Shown: piece by piece, positions 34,037 to 42,379 of the stretch
How positions within the stretch are numbered: the first letter of the stretch is position 1
Layout of the letters: the number at the start of each line of letters is the position of its first letter
NCBI GenBank assembly: GCA_013112725.1
Contig: JABFFZ010000007.1
Span: forward strand, 38,636-102,635
Origin: Chloroflexota bacterium
GTDB lineage: Bacteria; Chloroflexota; Anaerolineae; Promineifilales; Promineifilaceae
Direction: 5' to 3'
Length of the DNA: 64,000 bases
The notes under the pieces: generated by a model
What the model was told of the DNA's origin: nothing
Database searches by the model: none
The model's input: only the letters and a program-made list of their open reading frames with translations
Translations under genes and position numbers: made by a program

Positions 34037-34747
34037 ATGCAAGAACTGGAACAACTCTGCCACGGCCTGCGGGCGGTGGTGTTTGATTTTGATGGGGTGA
34101 TTTTGGAGTCAGGCAATATCAAGACGGAAGCGTTTTTGGAACTGTTCGCCGACTGGCCGGAACACCGCGAGGCGGTGCTGGCGTTTCATCTGGCAAATTT
34201 GGGCGTGTCGCGGTATGTGAAGTTTCGGTATGTGGTGGAGGCGTTGTGGCAACGGCCGTACACCCCCCAGGATGAAGCGGAACTCGGTGCGGCTTTTGAG
34301 GGGTTGGTGCTGGACAAGGTGCTGCGCTGCCCCTTTGTGCCCGGCGCGGCGGAAACGTTGGCGGCGCTGCACGGCTGGCTACCCGCGTTTGTGGCCTCCG
34401 GCACGCCGCAGACGGAGTTGGACTTGATTGTGAATGAGCGTGGCCTGCGCTCCTCTTTCCGCGAAGTGTGGGGCACACCCTGTACCAAGCCGGACATTTT
34501 GTGGGACATTGTGGCCCGGTATGGCTGGCAGCCGGATGAGGTGTTGATGGTGGGCGATGGCCTGTCTGACTACCAGGCGGCGCAGGCAGTGGGCACGCGC
34601 TTTCTGGCGCGGCTGACGCCGGAGCAGCAGGCGGAGTGGGACAAGCTGGATGTGGTAGGGGTAAATGATTTGCTGGGGTTGGCGCAGGTGTTAGGGGTGG
34701 ATACGGCCGTGTTGAATACGGACGGAGTAACCACGACCACTGTATAG
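34037..34747 (+). CDS. HAD-superfamily phosphatase
   Basis: A 236-residue haloacid dehalogenase hydrolase: VVFDFDGVILESG (nucleophile and acid Asp), FVASGTPQTELDLIV (Thr/Ser motif II), TKPDILWDIVARYGWQPDEV (Lys motif III) and LMVGDGLSDYQAAQ (acidic motif IV). The alpha-helical cap after motif I matches beta-phosphoglucomutase-like members. It probably removes phosphate from a sugar-phosphate intermediate before CMP activation by the enzyme at 32696. Confidence 0.8.
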   Translation: MQELEQLCHGLRAVVFDFDGVILESGNIKTEAFLELFADWPEHREAVLAFHLANLGVSRYVKFRYVVEALWQRPYTPQDEAELGAAFEGLVLDKVLRCPFVPGAAETLAALHGWLPAFVASGTPQTELDLIVNERGLRSSFREVWGTPCTKPDILWDIVARYGWQPDEVLMVGDGLSDYQAAQAVGTRFLARLTPEQQAEWDKLDVVGVNDLLGLAQVLGVDTAVLNTDGVTTTTV

Positions 34748-34776
34748 CGTTGGTCTTCAAAAGTTCTACAAAGCAT

Positions 34777-35124
34777 ATGTCCCTGGAAATCACTCGTGTT
34801 GAAGTTCCATTAGCAAAGGCTGAATATCTGCTCAACTACCAGACAGAACCCGGTGAGGGAGGCGATAAACGTCGTTTCTGGCAGGAGGTAATGGGTTTTC
34901 ATTCAGCGGAGATTTTGCGCAATGCATTGTTAGCAAAAGTATCCACAGATTTGTTACAATCAAGCGGGCAGAATGCTTTTGGTTATTTTTATGAGGCAAG
35001 TGTGGGGATTACCGGCCCCTCCAAGCGGTCTTTTCTGGTACGAACGGTATGGATCGTCTTGTTTGAACAGGATGTTGCCCGATTTGTAACAGCCTATCCA
35101 GAAAGGCGAAAGAGTAGGAAATGA
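34777..35124 (+). CDS. small protein resembling DUF6883
   Basis: A 115-residue protein from ATG 34777. The segment AEYLLNYQTEPGEGGDKRRFWQ, then ILRNALLAKVSTDLL and VRTVWIVLFEQDVARFVTAY, resembles the DUF6883 group of small proteins found next to DUF4926 proteins, a possible toxin-antitoxin-like pair. Its stop overlaps the start of the next gene (ATGATGA). It has no catalytic motif I can name. The pair breaks the otherwise glycan-related operon. Confidence 0.5.
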   Translation: MSLEITRVEVPLAKAEYLLNYQTEPGEGGDKRRFWQEVMGFHSAEILRNALLAKVSTDLLQSSGQNAFGYFYEASVGITGPSKRSFLVRTVWIVLFEQDVARFVTAYPERRKSRK

Positions 35125-35528
35125 TGAACAACTATCGTTACCAGTTATTTGACTCGGTTAAGTTACGTGAGGTGATCACCCTGGCTGATGGTCAGGATGT
35201 GGCGGTCGGCACTTCTGGTGTTGTGGTGGAGTTGTTTGCAGATGGAGAGGCGTATCTGGTGGAATTATTTGGCGATTGGGTAAAGGTGGATCGTGATGGC
35301 GAACTCATCCCGGCCAGCGCTGATGATCCAGAAGCGTTTACGGAGACCATTGGCCTGGCTACCTTGTCTGAACAGCAGTTAGAATTGCTGAAACCGGCAC
35401 AAAAAACAGTGGACGCCAGAACGCAATTGCTGACAGTTGTTGACGATCTCCCTGAATCACTATTGACCGAGGTGGTGGATTTTGCGGAGTTCTTGCGTCA
35501 GAAACAACGCCGCCAGGAGTTGGTATAG
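35121..35528 (+). CDS. DUF4926-like protein with DUF2281-type tail
   Basis: A 135-residue protein. Residues about 7-60 (FDSVKLREVITLADGQDVAV, GTSGVVVELFADGEAYLVEL, FGDW) match the DUF4926 pattern, a small SH3-like beta fold. The C-terminal helix (LPESLLTEVVDFAEFLRQKQ) resembles the DUF2281 antitoxin tail. It is translationally coupled to the preceding gene. It is probably the antitoxin half of the pair, by analogy only. Confidence 0.55.
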   Translation: MMNNYRYQLFDSVKLREVITLADGQDVAVGTSGVVVELFADGEAYLVELFGDWVKVDRDGELIPASADDPEAFTETIGLATLSEQQLELLKPAQKTVDARTQLLTVVDDLPESLLTEVVDFAEFLRQKQRRQELV

Positions 35529-35814
35529 AGAACTTCTATGGTGTTTCCTTTGAAGAATTTATTGCCCGGCGCGTTACGCAGCAGATGAACTATAGCTGGG
35601 AAGTTGAACAGGACGCTATGGCTTGGGAGACGGCCGTGGGTGGCATTATTACCCTGGAGCGGAAATTGCAGGAATTGCGGAGCATTGACAATGAGTCAAA
35701 TGCTTGAACTCAGAGAGGAAGCCAGGGAAGTGTTAGTTCGTCGCTACTCGGCCGTTCCGTGATCATTACCCATGATCTGCAACGGTTATGACCAGAAAAG
35801 AGCGAAGTGTATAA
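35529..35814 (+). other. gene remnants between small accessory genes and the capsule gene
   Basis: Three short plus-strand pieces without proper starts. FYGVSFEEFIARRVTQQM continues to AVGGIITLERKLQELRSI (stop at 35705-35707). A 23-residue ORF (MSQMLELREEAREVLVRRYS) overlaps at 35691-35762. VIITHDLQRL with a stop follows, resembling the H-loop end of ABC ATPases. They look like leftovers of rearrangement. Base composition becomes more AT-rich from here on. Confidence 0.4.
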
Positions 35815-37371
35815 ATGAATATTTTGTTTTACGTTAAAGGCAAGGGTGATGCCCATTTAGCTCATGCGTTGGCGCTCTATTTACTACGAGAATGGAGCAA
35901 TGCTCGATTTTTCGCAGTTGTATATCGAGATTCGGGCGAGGGGCACTATTTGCGGAAAATGGCCGGGGACTTGTTTAAGGATTTTATTTCTGAATCAATG
36001 ATGTATCGAGAAGCGGAGGAGCAAAACTTTGTCGTCTCTGAAGTTGAGTTGAAACGTCTAGACGCCATGTATGGTGCTCCAACGCTGTGGCAATATATTA
36101 CTCATGATCGTTGGCTGAGCATGACCCGCAAAGGCTACCTGTTTGAATATGGCACAACACGTTCGCGCCAAGAGTTATTGTGTCACATTCAGACCCGCTT
36201 TCTAATGACCGAGGCTTTTATCGACAGAGTTAAGCCAAATCTGATCATTTATGCAGGTGTTGATGTGGGGCCGTCTTCCGCATTAATCCTGTATCATATT
36301 GCTCATGCCCGCAACATTCCTGTACTCGTTCCTATGCATACGCGCGTCGCTTCTTACATGACAATCAGCGACACGGTGTATAGCCAGTTAACTGCAATTG
36401 AAAGCGCATATCAAATAATACAAAAGCAGGAATTTGCCGAGAGCCACACCAGGCAGCAAGGGCGAGAAATGTTGCAGCTATTTCGCTCCGGACGGCTCAA
36501 GCCTTCGTATATGTATCGTATTATAAAAGATATAGAACAAAAAGACGCTCCCCCTTTGCCTGAGATTGTTAGCAGAAACGAATCTTCGTCGGGTTTCAAA
36601 AATGCCCTCAATCGTCTTCGTACAAATTGGGGAAGACCAACAAGCTCCGACCCTCTTTATACACCTTTTTGGAAACGTCGTTACGATAATGTTGTTATGC
36701 AAGCGCGTCAGTTTAGCATTAAGAGATCGAAAAATTTTCAGCTTCCTGAGCCGGGAGAACGATACATTTATTATCCTTTACACGTTGAACCGGAATTATC
36801 CCTTTTATTGTATGCCCCTTATTGGACAAATCAATATCCTGTTGTCCAAAATATTGCCCAGAGCCTGCCCCAAGGGGTTTGTTTATACGTAAAAGAGCAT
36901 CCGGCGCTATTAGGGAGTAGACCATTAAGTTACTATGATCGCATGTCAAAAATCCCTAATGTACGTTTGATATCCCCCTTTGTGGATTCTCATAAGATGA
37001 TCCGTCAATCAGAAGGCATTGTGACAATCACAGGGACTGTAGGATTGGAAGCTATTCTCATGGGCAAGCCGGTCATTACGTTTGGTGATGTGTATTACAA
37101 CTTTTTCGATAAGGGGGTGTGGCATACCCATTCATATGAATCTTTGCCAGAGATTGTCAAATGCTTTGAGGAGTTCACCCCAGATGAAGATGCTATTATT
37201 AACTTTTTAACGGCCGTTCTCGACAATTCTGTCGCTGTTGATTGGCGTTCGCTAATTATTGGATTATTGCAAGTTCCTGCGAACCAAGCAGAAGAAAACC
37301 CCACCTTCGTTCGCTATGCAAGTTTTCTGAAAAGACGTGCGGAAGTTGTGATGGGAGACATTGCCAGATAA
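35815..37371 (+). CDS. capsule polysaccharide biosynthesis protein (KpsC/KpsS-like glycosyltransferase)
   Basis: A 518-residue protein. Its C-terminal half has YIYYPLHVEPELSLLLYAPY, CLYVKEHPALLGSRPL, NVRLISPFVDSHKMIRQSEG and ITGTVGLEAILMGKPVITFG, the signature of the Capsule_synth (KpsC/KpsS, GT99/GT107-like) family, which adds the Kdo linker or similar sugars in Gram-negative capsules. The N-terminal half is a GT-B Rossmann-like region. It is clearly AT-richer than most of the window and carries a single ACGGCCGT (37209), suggesting recent transfer. Confidence 0.75.
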   Translation: MNILFYVKGKGDAHLAHALALYLLREWSNARFFAVVYRDSGEGHYLRKMAGDLFKDFISESMMYREAEEQNFVVSEVELKRLDAMYGAPTLWQYITHDRWLSMTRKGYLFEYGTTRSRQELLCHIQTRFLMTEAFIDRVKPNLIIYAGVDVGPSSALILYHIAHARNIPVLVPMHTRVASYMTISDTVYSQLTAIESAYQIIQKQEFAESHTRQQGREMLQLFRSGRLKPSYMYRIIKDIEQKDAPPLPEIVSRNESSSGFKNALNRLRTNWGRPTSSDPLYTPFWKRRYDNVVMQARQFSIKRSKNFQLPEPGERYIYYPLHVEPELSLLLYAPYWTNQYPVVQNIAQSLPQGVCLYVKEHPALLGSRPLSYYDRMSKIPNVRLISPFVDSHKMIRQSEGIVTITGTVGLEAILMGKPVITFGDVYYNFFDKGVWHTHSYESLPEIVKCFEEFTPDEDAIINFLTAVLDNSVAVDWRSLIIGLLQVPANQAEENPTFVRYASFLKRRAEVVMGDIAR

Positions 37372-37375
37372 AGGT

Positions 37376-38902
37376 ATGAGCGATGGCAACGAAATAAGCA
37401 ACCATTATCGCCCTAAAAATCTAGGCCAAAAAGCTGCTGAAGGGATTGTTTGGTCTTACTTTTCTTACGCTATTATTCTTGTTTCTCAGACAGTGGGGCT
37501 TGTCGTTTTAGCCCGACTACTGACGCCGGAGGACTTTGGCGTTTTTGCAATTGCAGTAATGTTTGTCGAAGTGGGGCGTTCAGCCTTTGGTATGGGGCTT
37601 GGGCCATCATTAGTACAACGCGAAGGGAATATTGACGATTTTATTGATGTGGCTTGGACAAGCAACTTTTTGGTGTCCACAGTTGTAACTTTTATCCTGT
37701 TTATATGTGTGCCTTTTGTGGTTGATCGTTTTTTCGAAGCCCCAAACGCCATTTGGCCAGCATGGGTGTTGCTAACTGTTGTCATTATGGATGGTTCCCG
37801 TAACCCGCAAAATCTGATTTTAATTCGTACTTTAGACATGCGACGACACTTTTGGTTGACAATCCCCGCTACGGTAAGCCGTTTTATAGGCAGTATCATC
37901 TTCGCACTATTTGCGCCATCTGTTTGGGCATTAGTTTTCGGTTATTGGTTATGGCATTTTTTGCAGTTGATTGCGTCGTACTTGATTATGCCGGGACGGC
38001 CGCGATTTGTTTGGGACAAAAGAAAATTTCGCGAAATGTACTCGTTTGGCGGATGGCTTCAGCTAAAAAATGTGCTACGGTGGCTGTCTAGAAATTTAGA
38101 CAGTGTTATTGTTGGAAATGTTTTAGGTACAACTCAGCTTGGTTTTTATAATCGCGCCATTACTCTGGCAAAATTGCCGCAACAACAGTTAACAAGCGTT
38201 GTGGACCTAATTGCGTTTCCTATGTTCGCCACAATTCAGAACAAAAGAGCAGAAAAAATTCAACAAGCAGTCAAATATAATTTTGATATTAGTTGCTTAA
38301 CTTTGTTTCCACTTATACTCGCCTTATTGTTTTTTGGAAATATTCTTGTTGTGCTTCTATTAGGCGAGACTTGGGCTTATATGACCGTAGCTTTCCAATT
38401 CTTGTTTGTCGCTGTGTCTATAGAGGCGCTGACGCAATCATTCTTTCCTCTCTTACGAGGTCTTGGGTTTTCTAAACACGAGTTTGTGTTACATGTTTTG
38501 AAATTGATCGTATTGTTGGCAATTCTCTTTCCGATGACTAAACGATGGGGTATTGAAGGCTCTGCATTATCTATCGTCATTGCATCTTTATCTAGTATGC
38601 CGTTTGTGTTGTATCGCGTGAAAAAACTAGCGCAGATTCGAGTAGCTGATTGGTTATACACATTACTTATATGTTCGATAGGCTTGGCGTTAATTTGGCC
38701 CATTGTAATCTTGAGTCGGCACTGGTTTGTAACCGATGTGATATTTTTATTGATTATGTTACCTGCATCATGGTTATTTTATATCGTCTTTCTTGGGATG
38801 AGTCATTATTATTTGAATGGTATTGGCCCGTTTGGTTCGCTTGTTTATGCGCTTAATAAATTAAGGCCCAAAAGCTCATCAGTGGAGACCCCCTCTATCT
38901 AA
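37376..38902 (+). CDS. Wzx/WzxC-like polysaccharide flippase
   Basis: A 508-residue membrane protein with about 14 helices. It begins with a cytoplasmic stretch then AAEGIVWSYFSYAIILVSQT, VLARLLTPEDFGVFAIAVMF and GLGPSLVQ, which are conserved in WzxC/TuaB-type flippases of the MOP superfamily; FGGWLQLKNVLRWLSRNLDS and VGNVLGTTQLGFYNRAITLA follow. It would flip lipid-linked oligosaccharide across the membrane. ATG 37376 follows the previous stop by 4 bp. It is AT-rich like its neighbour and contains no ACGGCCGT. Confidence 0.85.
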   Translation: MSDGNEISNHYRPKNLGQKAAEGIVWSYFSYAIILVSQTVGLVVLARLLTPEDFGVFAIAVMFVEVGRSAFGMGLGPSLVQREGNIDDFIDVAWTSNFLVSTVVTFILFICVPFVVDRFFEAPNAIWPAWVLLTVVIMDGSRNPQNLILIRTLDMRRHFWLTIPATVSRFIGSIIFALFAPSVWALVFGYWLWHFLQLIASYLIMPGRPRFVWDKRKFREMYSFGGWLQLKNVLRWLSRNLDSVIVGNVLGTTQLGFYNRAITLAKLPQQQLTSVVDLIAFPMFATIQNKRAEKIQQAVKYNFDISCLTLFPLILALLFFGNILVVLLLGETWAYMTVAFQFLFVAVSIEALTQSFFPLLRGLGFSKHEFVLHVLKLIVLLAILFPMTKRWGIEGSALSIVIASLSSMPFVLYRVKKLAQIRVADWLYTLLICSIGLALIWPIVILSRHWFVTDVIFLLIMLPASWLFYIVFLGMSHYYLNGIGPFGSLVYALNKLRPKSSSVETPSI

Positions 38903-38942
38903 TGATGTAACAAAATCTAGAATCTCACACTATAAGTGATAA

Positions 38943-40049
38943 ATGACTCATAAGCTCTTTTTTATACGCCCGACAATGGGACAAGGTGGCGCCGACCGGG
39001 TCACTCTAACTTTGTTGAAAATGTTGGATAGGCGTCAGTTTCACCCCACTTTGGTGCTCTTGCGTCGCGAAGGAGAATTTCTGGATGACATTCCAACCGA
39101 TGTGCCAATCTATGACTTTGGTGTACCAGATGTAAGTCTGGCCTGGCCACAAGCTACCCGATTGTTGCACCAACATCGGCCTGACATCATCTTGTCCACT
39201 TCTAGTGGTACAAATGTGTTGGTTTGCCTGGCACATTACCTGTCGCGGCAGAAAAGTCGGTTAGTTTTATCTGAACGTAACATCGTTTTTCATGGCGAAT
39301 ATACCTTGAAAAGACGACTAATGGTGTGGCTGAAAAGATTATTTTACGGCCGTGCCGACCTCATCACCGCGATTTCTCAATGCCTTAAAGAGGATTTGGT
39401 AGAGAAACTTGGCCTGCCTGCTGACCAGATTTTTGTGGTCTATAACCCGGTTGTAGACGACGAAATACTGTTGCAAGCAACGGAACCGCTAGATCATCCC
39501 TGGTTCCAAGAGGGAATACCGGTGATATTGGGCACAGGGCGATTGGTCAAACAAAAAGACTTCCCAACTTTAATTCGTGCGTTTCAATACGTGCGGCAGC
39601 AACGGCCGTGCCGTTTGCTTATTTTAGGCGAAGGGTCACAACGTCCAGAACTTGAAACCCTGGTGCAAACTTTGGGTCTGGGTACCGATGTGGAGTTGCC
39701 AGGGTTTGATAAAAACCCTTTTAAGTACATGGCGCGATGTGCCGTGTTTGTGCAAACGCCCATCCACGAAGGACTGGGCAATGTCTTGATTCAGGCGATG
39801 GCTTGTGGCGCGCCGGTTATCTCCACGAACTGCCCCTGTGGCCCATCAGAAATTATCCAGACTGATGGGGAAGATGGTTTTTTAGTGCCGGTGGGCGATG
39901 CCCAGGCCATTGCCGGGAAAATCCTGTATTTGCTCGATCATCCAGAAAAACGCGAGGCGATGGCCGCGTGTGGTCGCCAATCAGCCGAGCGCTTCCGGGC
40001 TGAAACTATTTTGGCCCGTTATGTTGCCGCCATTGAGGGGACGATCTAA
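38943..40049 (+). CDS. GT4-family glycosyltransferase
   Basis: A 368-residue GT-B glycosyltransferase: FIRPTMGQGGADRVTLTLLK at the N-terminus, ILGTGRLVKQKDFPTLIRAF as the donor-domain motif, CRLLILGEGSQRPELETLV, and HEGLGNVLIQAMACGAPVIS carrying the Ex7E-type nucleotide-sugar site. It transfers a sugar from a nucleotide donor to a lipid-linked glycan on the cytoplasmic side. Donor and acceptor are unknown. Confidence 0.85.
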   Translation: MTHKLFFIRPTMGQGGADRVTLTLLKMLDRRQFHPTLVLLRREGEFLDDIPTDVPIYDFGVPDVSLAWPQATRLLHQHRPDIILSTSSGTNVLVCLAHYLSRQKSRLVLSERNIVFHGEYTLKRRLMVWLKRLFYGRADLITAISQCLKEDLVEKLGLPADQIFVVYNPVVDDEILLQATEPLDHPWFQEGIPVILGTGRLVKQKDFPTLIRAFQYVRQQRPCRLLILGEGSQRPELETLVQTLGLGTDVELPGFDKNPFKYMARCAVFVQTPIHEGLGNVLIQAMACGAPVISTNCPCGPSEIIQTDGEDGFLVPVGDAQAIAGKILYLLDHPEKREAMAACGRQSAERFRAETILARYVAAIEGTI

Positions 40050-40070
40050 TGCAAAGGAACAAGCTGAAAA

Positions 40071-41132
40071 ATGACAAATTATAAGGTAGGGCTGGTGGGT
40101 ACGGGTGTCATTTCGCCCGCCCATCTACGGGGGTGGCAGCGCACAACCGGGGGCGTGGTAGCCGGTGTGTTTGATTTAAACCGCGACATGGCGCAGCAAC
40201 GTGCCGACGAATTCAAAATCCCGGTGGTATATGACAGTCTGGAACAGTTGATCATGGCCTGTGATGTGGTGGATGTCTGTACGCCGCCCCAAAGCCACGC
40301 GGCCATCGCCCAACAGGTTTTGGCTGCCGGGCGTCACCTGGTTATTGAAAAACCGCTGGTCACGGCCGTGGCTGATTGGGACGAGATGGCTGCCCTGGCC
40401 CAGGAAAAGCAAGTCACCATTACTGTGATTCACAACCTGAAAGTGGCCCGCTGTGTGGAGCAGGCCAAAAAATGGGTGGATGAAGGGCGCATTGGGCAAA
40501 TCATCCGCATTCGCCGCGAATTTTTGACCAGCCCTGAAGCCGACCGCATGTTGGTAGGCAATACACATTGGTCACATCAATTGCCGGGGGGGCGTTGGTT
40601 TGAAACATTGCCCCACGAGCTGTACCTGACGCATTATTTTACCGGCCCCCTTGAGGTAGCCGATGTGCAGGCTTTACACACAACCAATGCCACCGAAGGT
40701 GCGCCGGCTGATGAAGTGGTGATCACCCTGCGTGGCGAAAGCTGTCTGGCAACCATCCATTTTTCTGCCAACTGCCGCCAAAACCGACGGGCGTTTACCT
40801 TGCAGGGCACAGAAGGGATTATCCAGGTGGATTTGTTAGGCGATTTTGCCACTTTGTCCCGGTATCAAGACCGGCGCTGGCGACGGCCGTTGGGCGGTTA
40901 CATGGCCACGGAAACAGCCAGGGATGGGTTGCACTGGCTGCCCAATCGTTGTGGTTATCTTTGGTGGCAGTTGCGAGGCCAGACGCCCCATACACGAATC
41001 ATTTCCGCCGTAGATCGTTACTTGCGTGGTGAAGGTGGGCCGCTCACCCCACTGGACGAGATTGATTACGTGGTGCGTAATTGTGATCGCATTGGCCGGG
41101 AGATTGACCGCCAGGTAAAACAAGTTGCCTGA
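40071..41132 (+). CDS. Gfo/Idh/MocA-family oxidoreductase
   Basis: A 353-residue NAD(P)-dependent sugar oxidoreductase: KVGLVGTGVISPAHLRGW (Rossmann), VVDVCTPPQSHAAIAQQVL and HLVIEKPLV (the EKP motif with catalytic Lys), then a beta-sheet substrate domain (IIRIRREFLTSP). It probably oxidises or reduces a nucleotide sugar or sugar ring position in the pathway. The C-terminal residues are less conserved, so the substrate is open. Confidence 0.82.
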   Translation: MTNYKVGLVGTGVISPAHLRGWQRTTGGVVAGVFDLNRDMAQQRADEFKIPVVYDSLEQLIMACDVVDVCTPPQSHAAIAQQVLAAGRHLVIEKPLVTAVADWDEMAALAQEKQVTITVIHNLKVARCVEQAKKWVDEGRIGQIIRIRREFLTSPEADRMLVGNTHWSHQLPGGRWFETLPHELYLTHYFTGPLEVADVQALHTTNATEGAPADEVVITLRGESCLATIHFSANCRQNRRAFTLQGTEGIIQVDLLGDFATLSRYQDRRWRRPLGGYMATETARDGLHWLPNRCGYLWWQLRGQTPHTRIISAVDRYLRGEGGPLTPLDEIDYVVRNCDRIGREIDRQVKQVA

Positions 41133-41143
41133 GTTGAAACCAG

Positions 41144-42379
41144 ATGCCCCAAATTGATGTTTTATTCTCCAATAACAGCCATCATGTGGCCATGTTGGCC
41201 CCGCTCGTGCAGACATTAGCGACACAATCGGAATATCAGGTACGTGTTTTATCATTGTGTGAGTTTCGCGGTCTGGTTCCGCCGGTAGAAAAATTCCAGA
41301 TGCCGGGTGTTACGTTTCGGCAAATTGTGCCCTTTCGTTTCCGTTCACCTTCTGCCGGTGGGGCGCAGACCGGAGAGGTTTCCAGGCGGCGATTCCGGCA
41401 ATTGGCGCGGCAGGTGAGCTGGCAGTTATTATTGCAACGGCCGTTGCGTCAATCTTTTAACCAACCTCCAGACTTGCTCATCCTGCCCAATGATGCCGCC
41501 TTCCCCTATAACCACATCGTAGCCGAGCTACAGGCGCGGCACATTCCCTTTCTATTGCTGCAAGAGGGCATACGTTTTCCTTTGCCCAATCAGGCGATTC
41601 AACCAGAGGTGTACGGTGGGGGCGGTGCGGCGGCAATTGCCGCCTGGGGCGAAAACAGCGCCGCCTACTTCCGGCAGGTTGGCGCTCCCCCGGAACGTAT
41701 TCATATAACGGGCAATCCCCGTTTTGACTTTATCCGCCAGACAGATTGGCAGGCGGCGGCTACCGAATTAAGAACCCGGTTGCCGGTCGGCCAGACAAAC
41801 TTGCTCCTCCTCTCCAACCCCATTGATGACCAGGGTTTTTGTACAACGGCCGAGAAAATGGAACTGGTTCGCCGTTTTATTATCGAGATCGCCCCGCTCT
41901 TTGCCGACCCGGATTTTCGGTTGTGGATCAAGCTGCACGGCCGTGAATCGTTGGCTGAATTTAAGGCGGTTACTGCCTCATTCCCCTTTGTCGCCCAAAT
42001 GGTGGTATTGCAGAATGAACCATTGTACCCGCTCTTTAAGTTAGCCACGGCCGCTATTGTCCTGGCCTCTACAGTTGGCCTGGAAGCGATGCTGTTTAAC
42101 CTCCCGCTAGGCGTGTTAGAGATACCGGGTACGGGTTTTGTGTTTGATTACGTCAGCAGCGGCGCCGCCCAGGGTTTGATGTGGGCACAACCCATGCTCC
42201 CCCAAATACAATCCTTGCTGACGCCCTCCCCTGACCAGGTGATAACGGCGCGGCAATATGTTCAGGCCAATCTGGCTGCGGTTGGTAATGCTACCCAACA
42301 GATTGTAGATCTGGTGGGGCAACTGGTGGAAAGGGCGGCGGCACGGCTGTTGCCCGCCACCCTGGCCCAGGCAAAATAA
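41144..42379 (+). CDS. GT-B-fold glycosyltransferase-like protein
   Basis: A 411-residue protein with a UDP-GlcNAc-2-epimerase/CDP-glycerol-transferase-like layout: DVLFSNNSHHVAMLAPLVQT, LIILPNDAAFPYNHIVAEL-like strand/helix, IAAWGENSAAYFRQVGAPPE, IHITGNPRFDFI and AIVLASTVGLEAMLFNLPLG. The WGEN...GxP...TGNP...STxGLEA order is typical of glycan transferases acting on surface polymers. The exact reaction is unknown. Its stop overlaps the next start (TAATG). Confidence 0.65.
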   Translation: MPQIDVLFSNNSHHVAMLAPLVQTLATQSEYQVRVLSLCEFRGLVPPVEKFQMPGVTFRQIVPFRFRSPSAGGAQTGEVSRRRFRQLARQVSWQLLLQRPLRQSFNQPPDLLILPNDAAFPYNHIVAELQARHIPFLLLQEGIRFPLPNQAIQPEVYGGGGAAAIAAWGENSAAYFRQVGAPPERIHITGNPRFDFIRQTDWQAAATELRTRLPVGQTNLLLLSNPIDDQGFCTTAEKMELVRRFIIEIAPLFADPDFRLWIKLHGRESLAEFKAVTASFPFVAQMVVLQNEPLYPLFKLATAAIVLASTVGLEAMLFNLPLGVLEIPGTGFVFDYVSSGAAQGLMWAQPMLPQIQSLLTPSPDQVITARQYVQANLAAVGNATQQIVDLVGQLVERAAARLLPATLAQAK

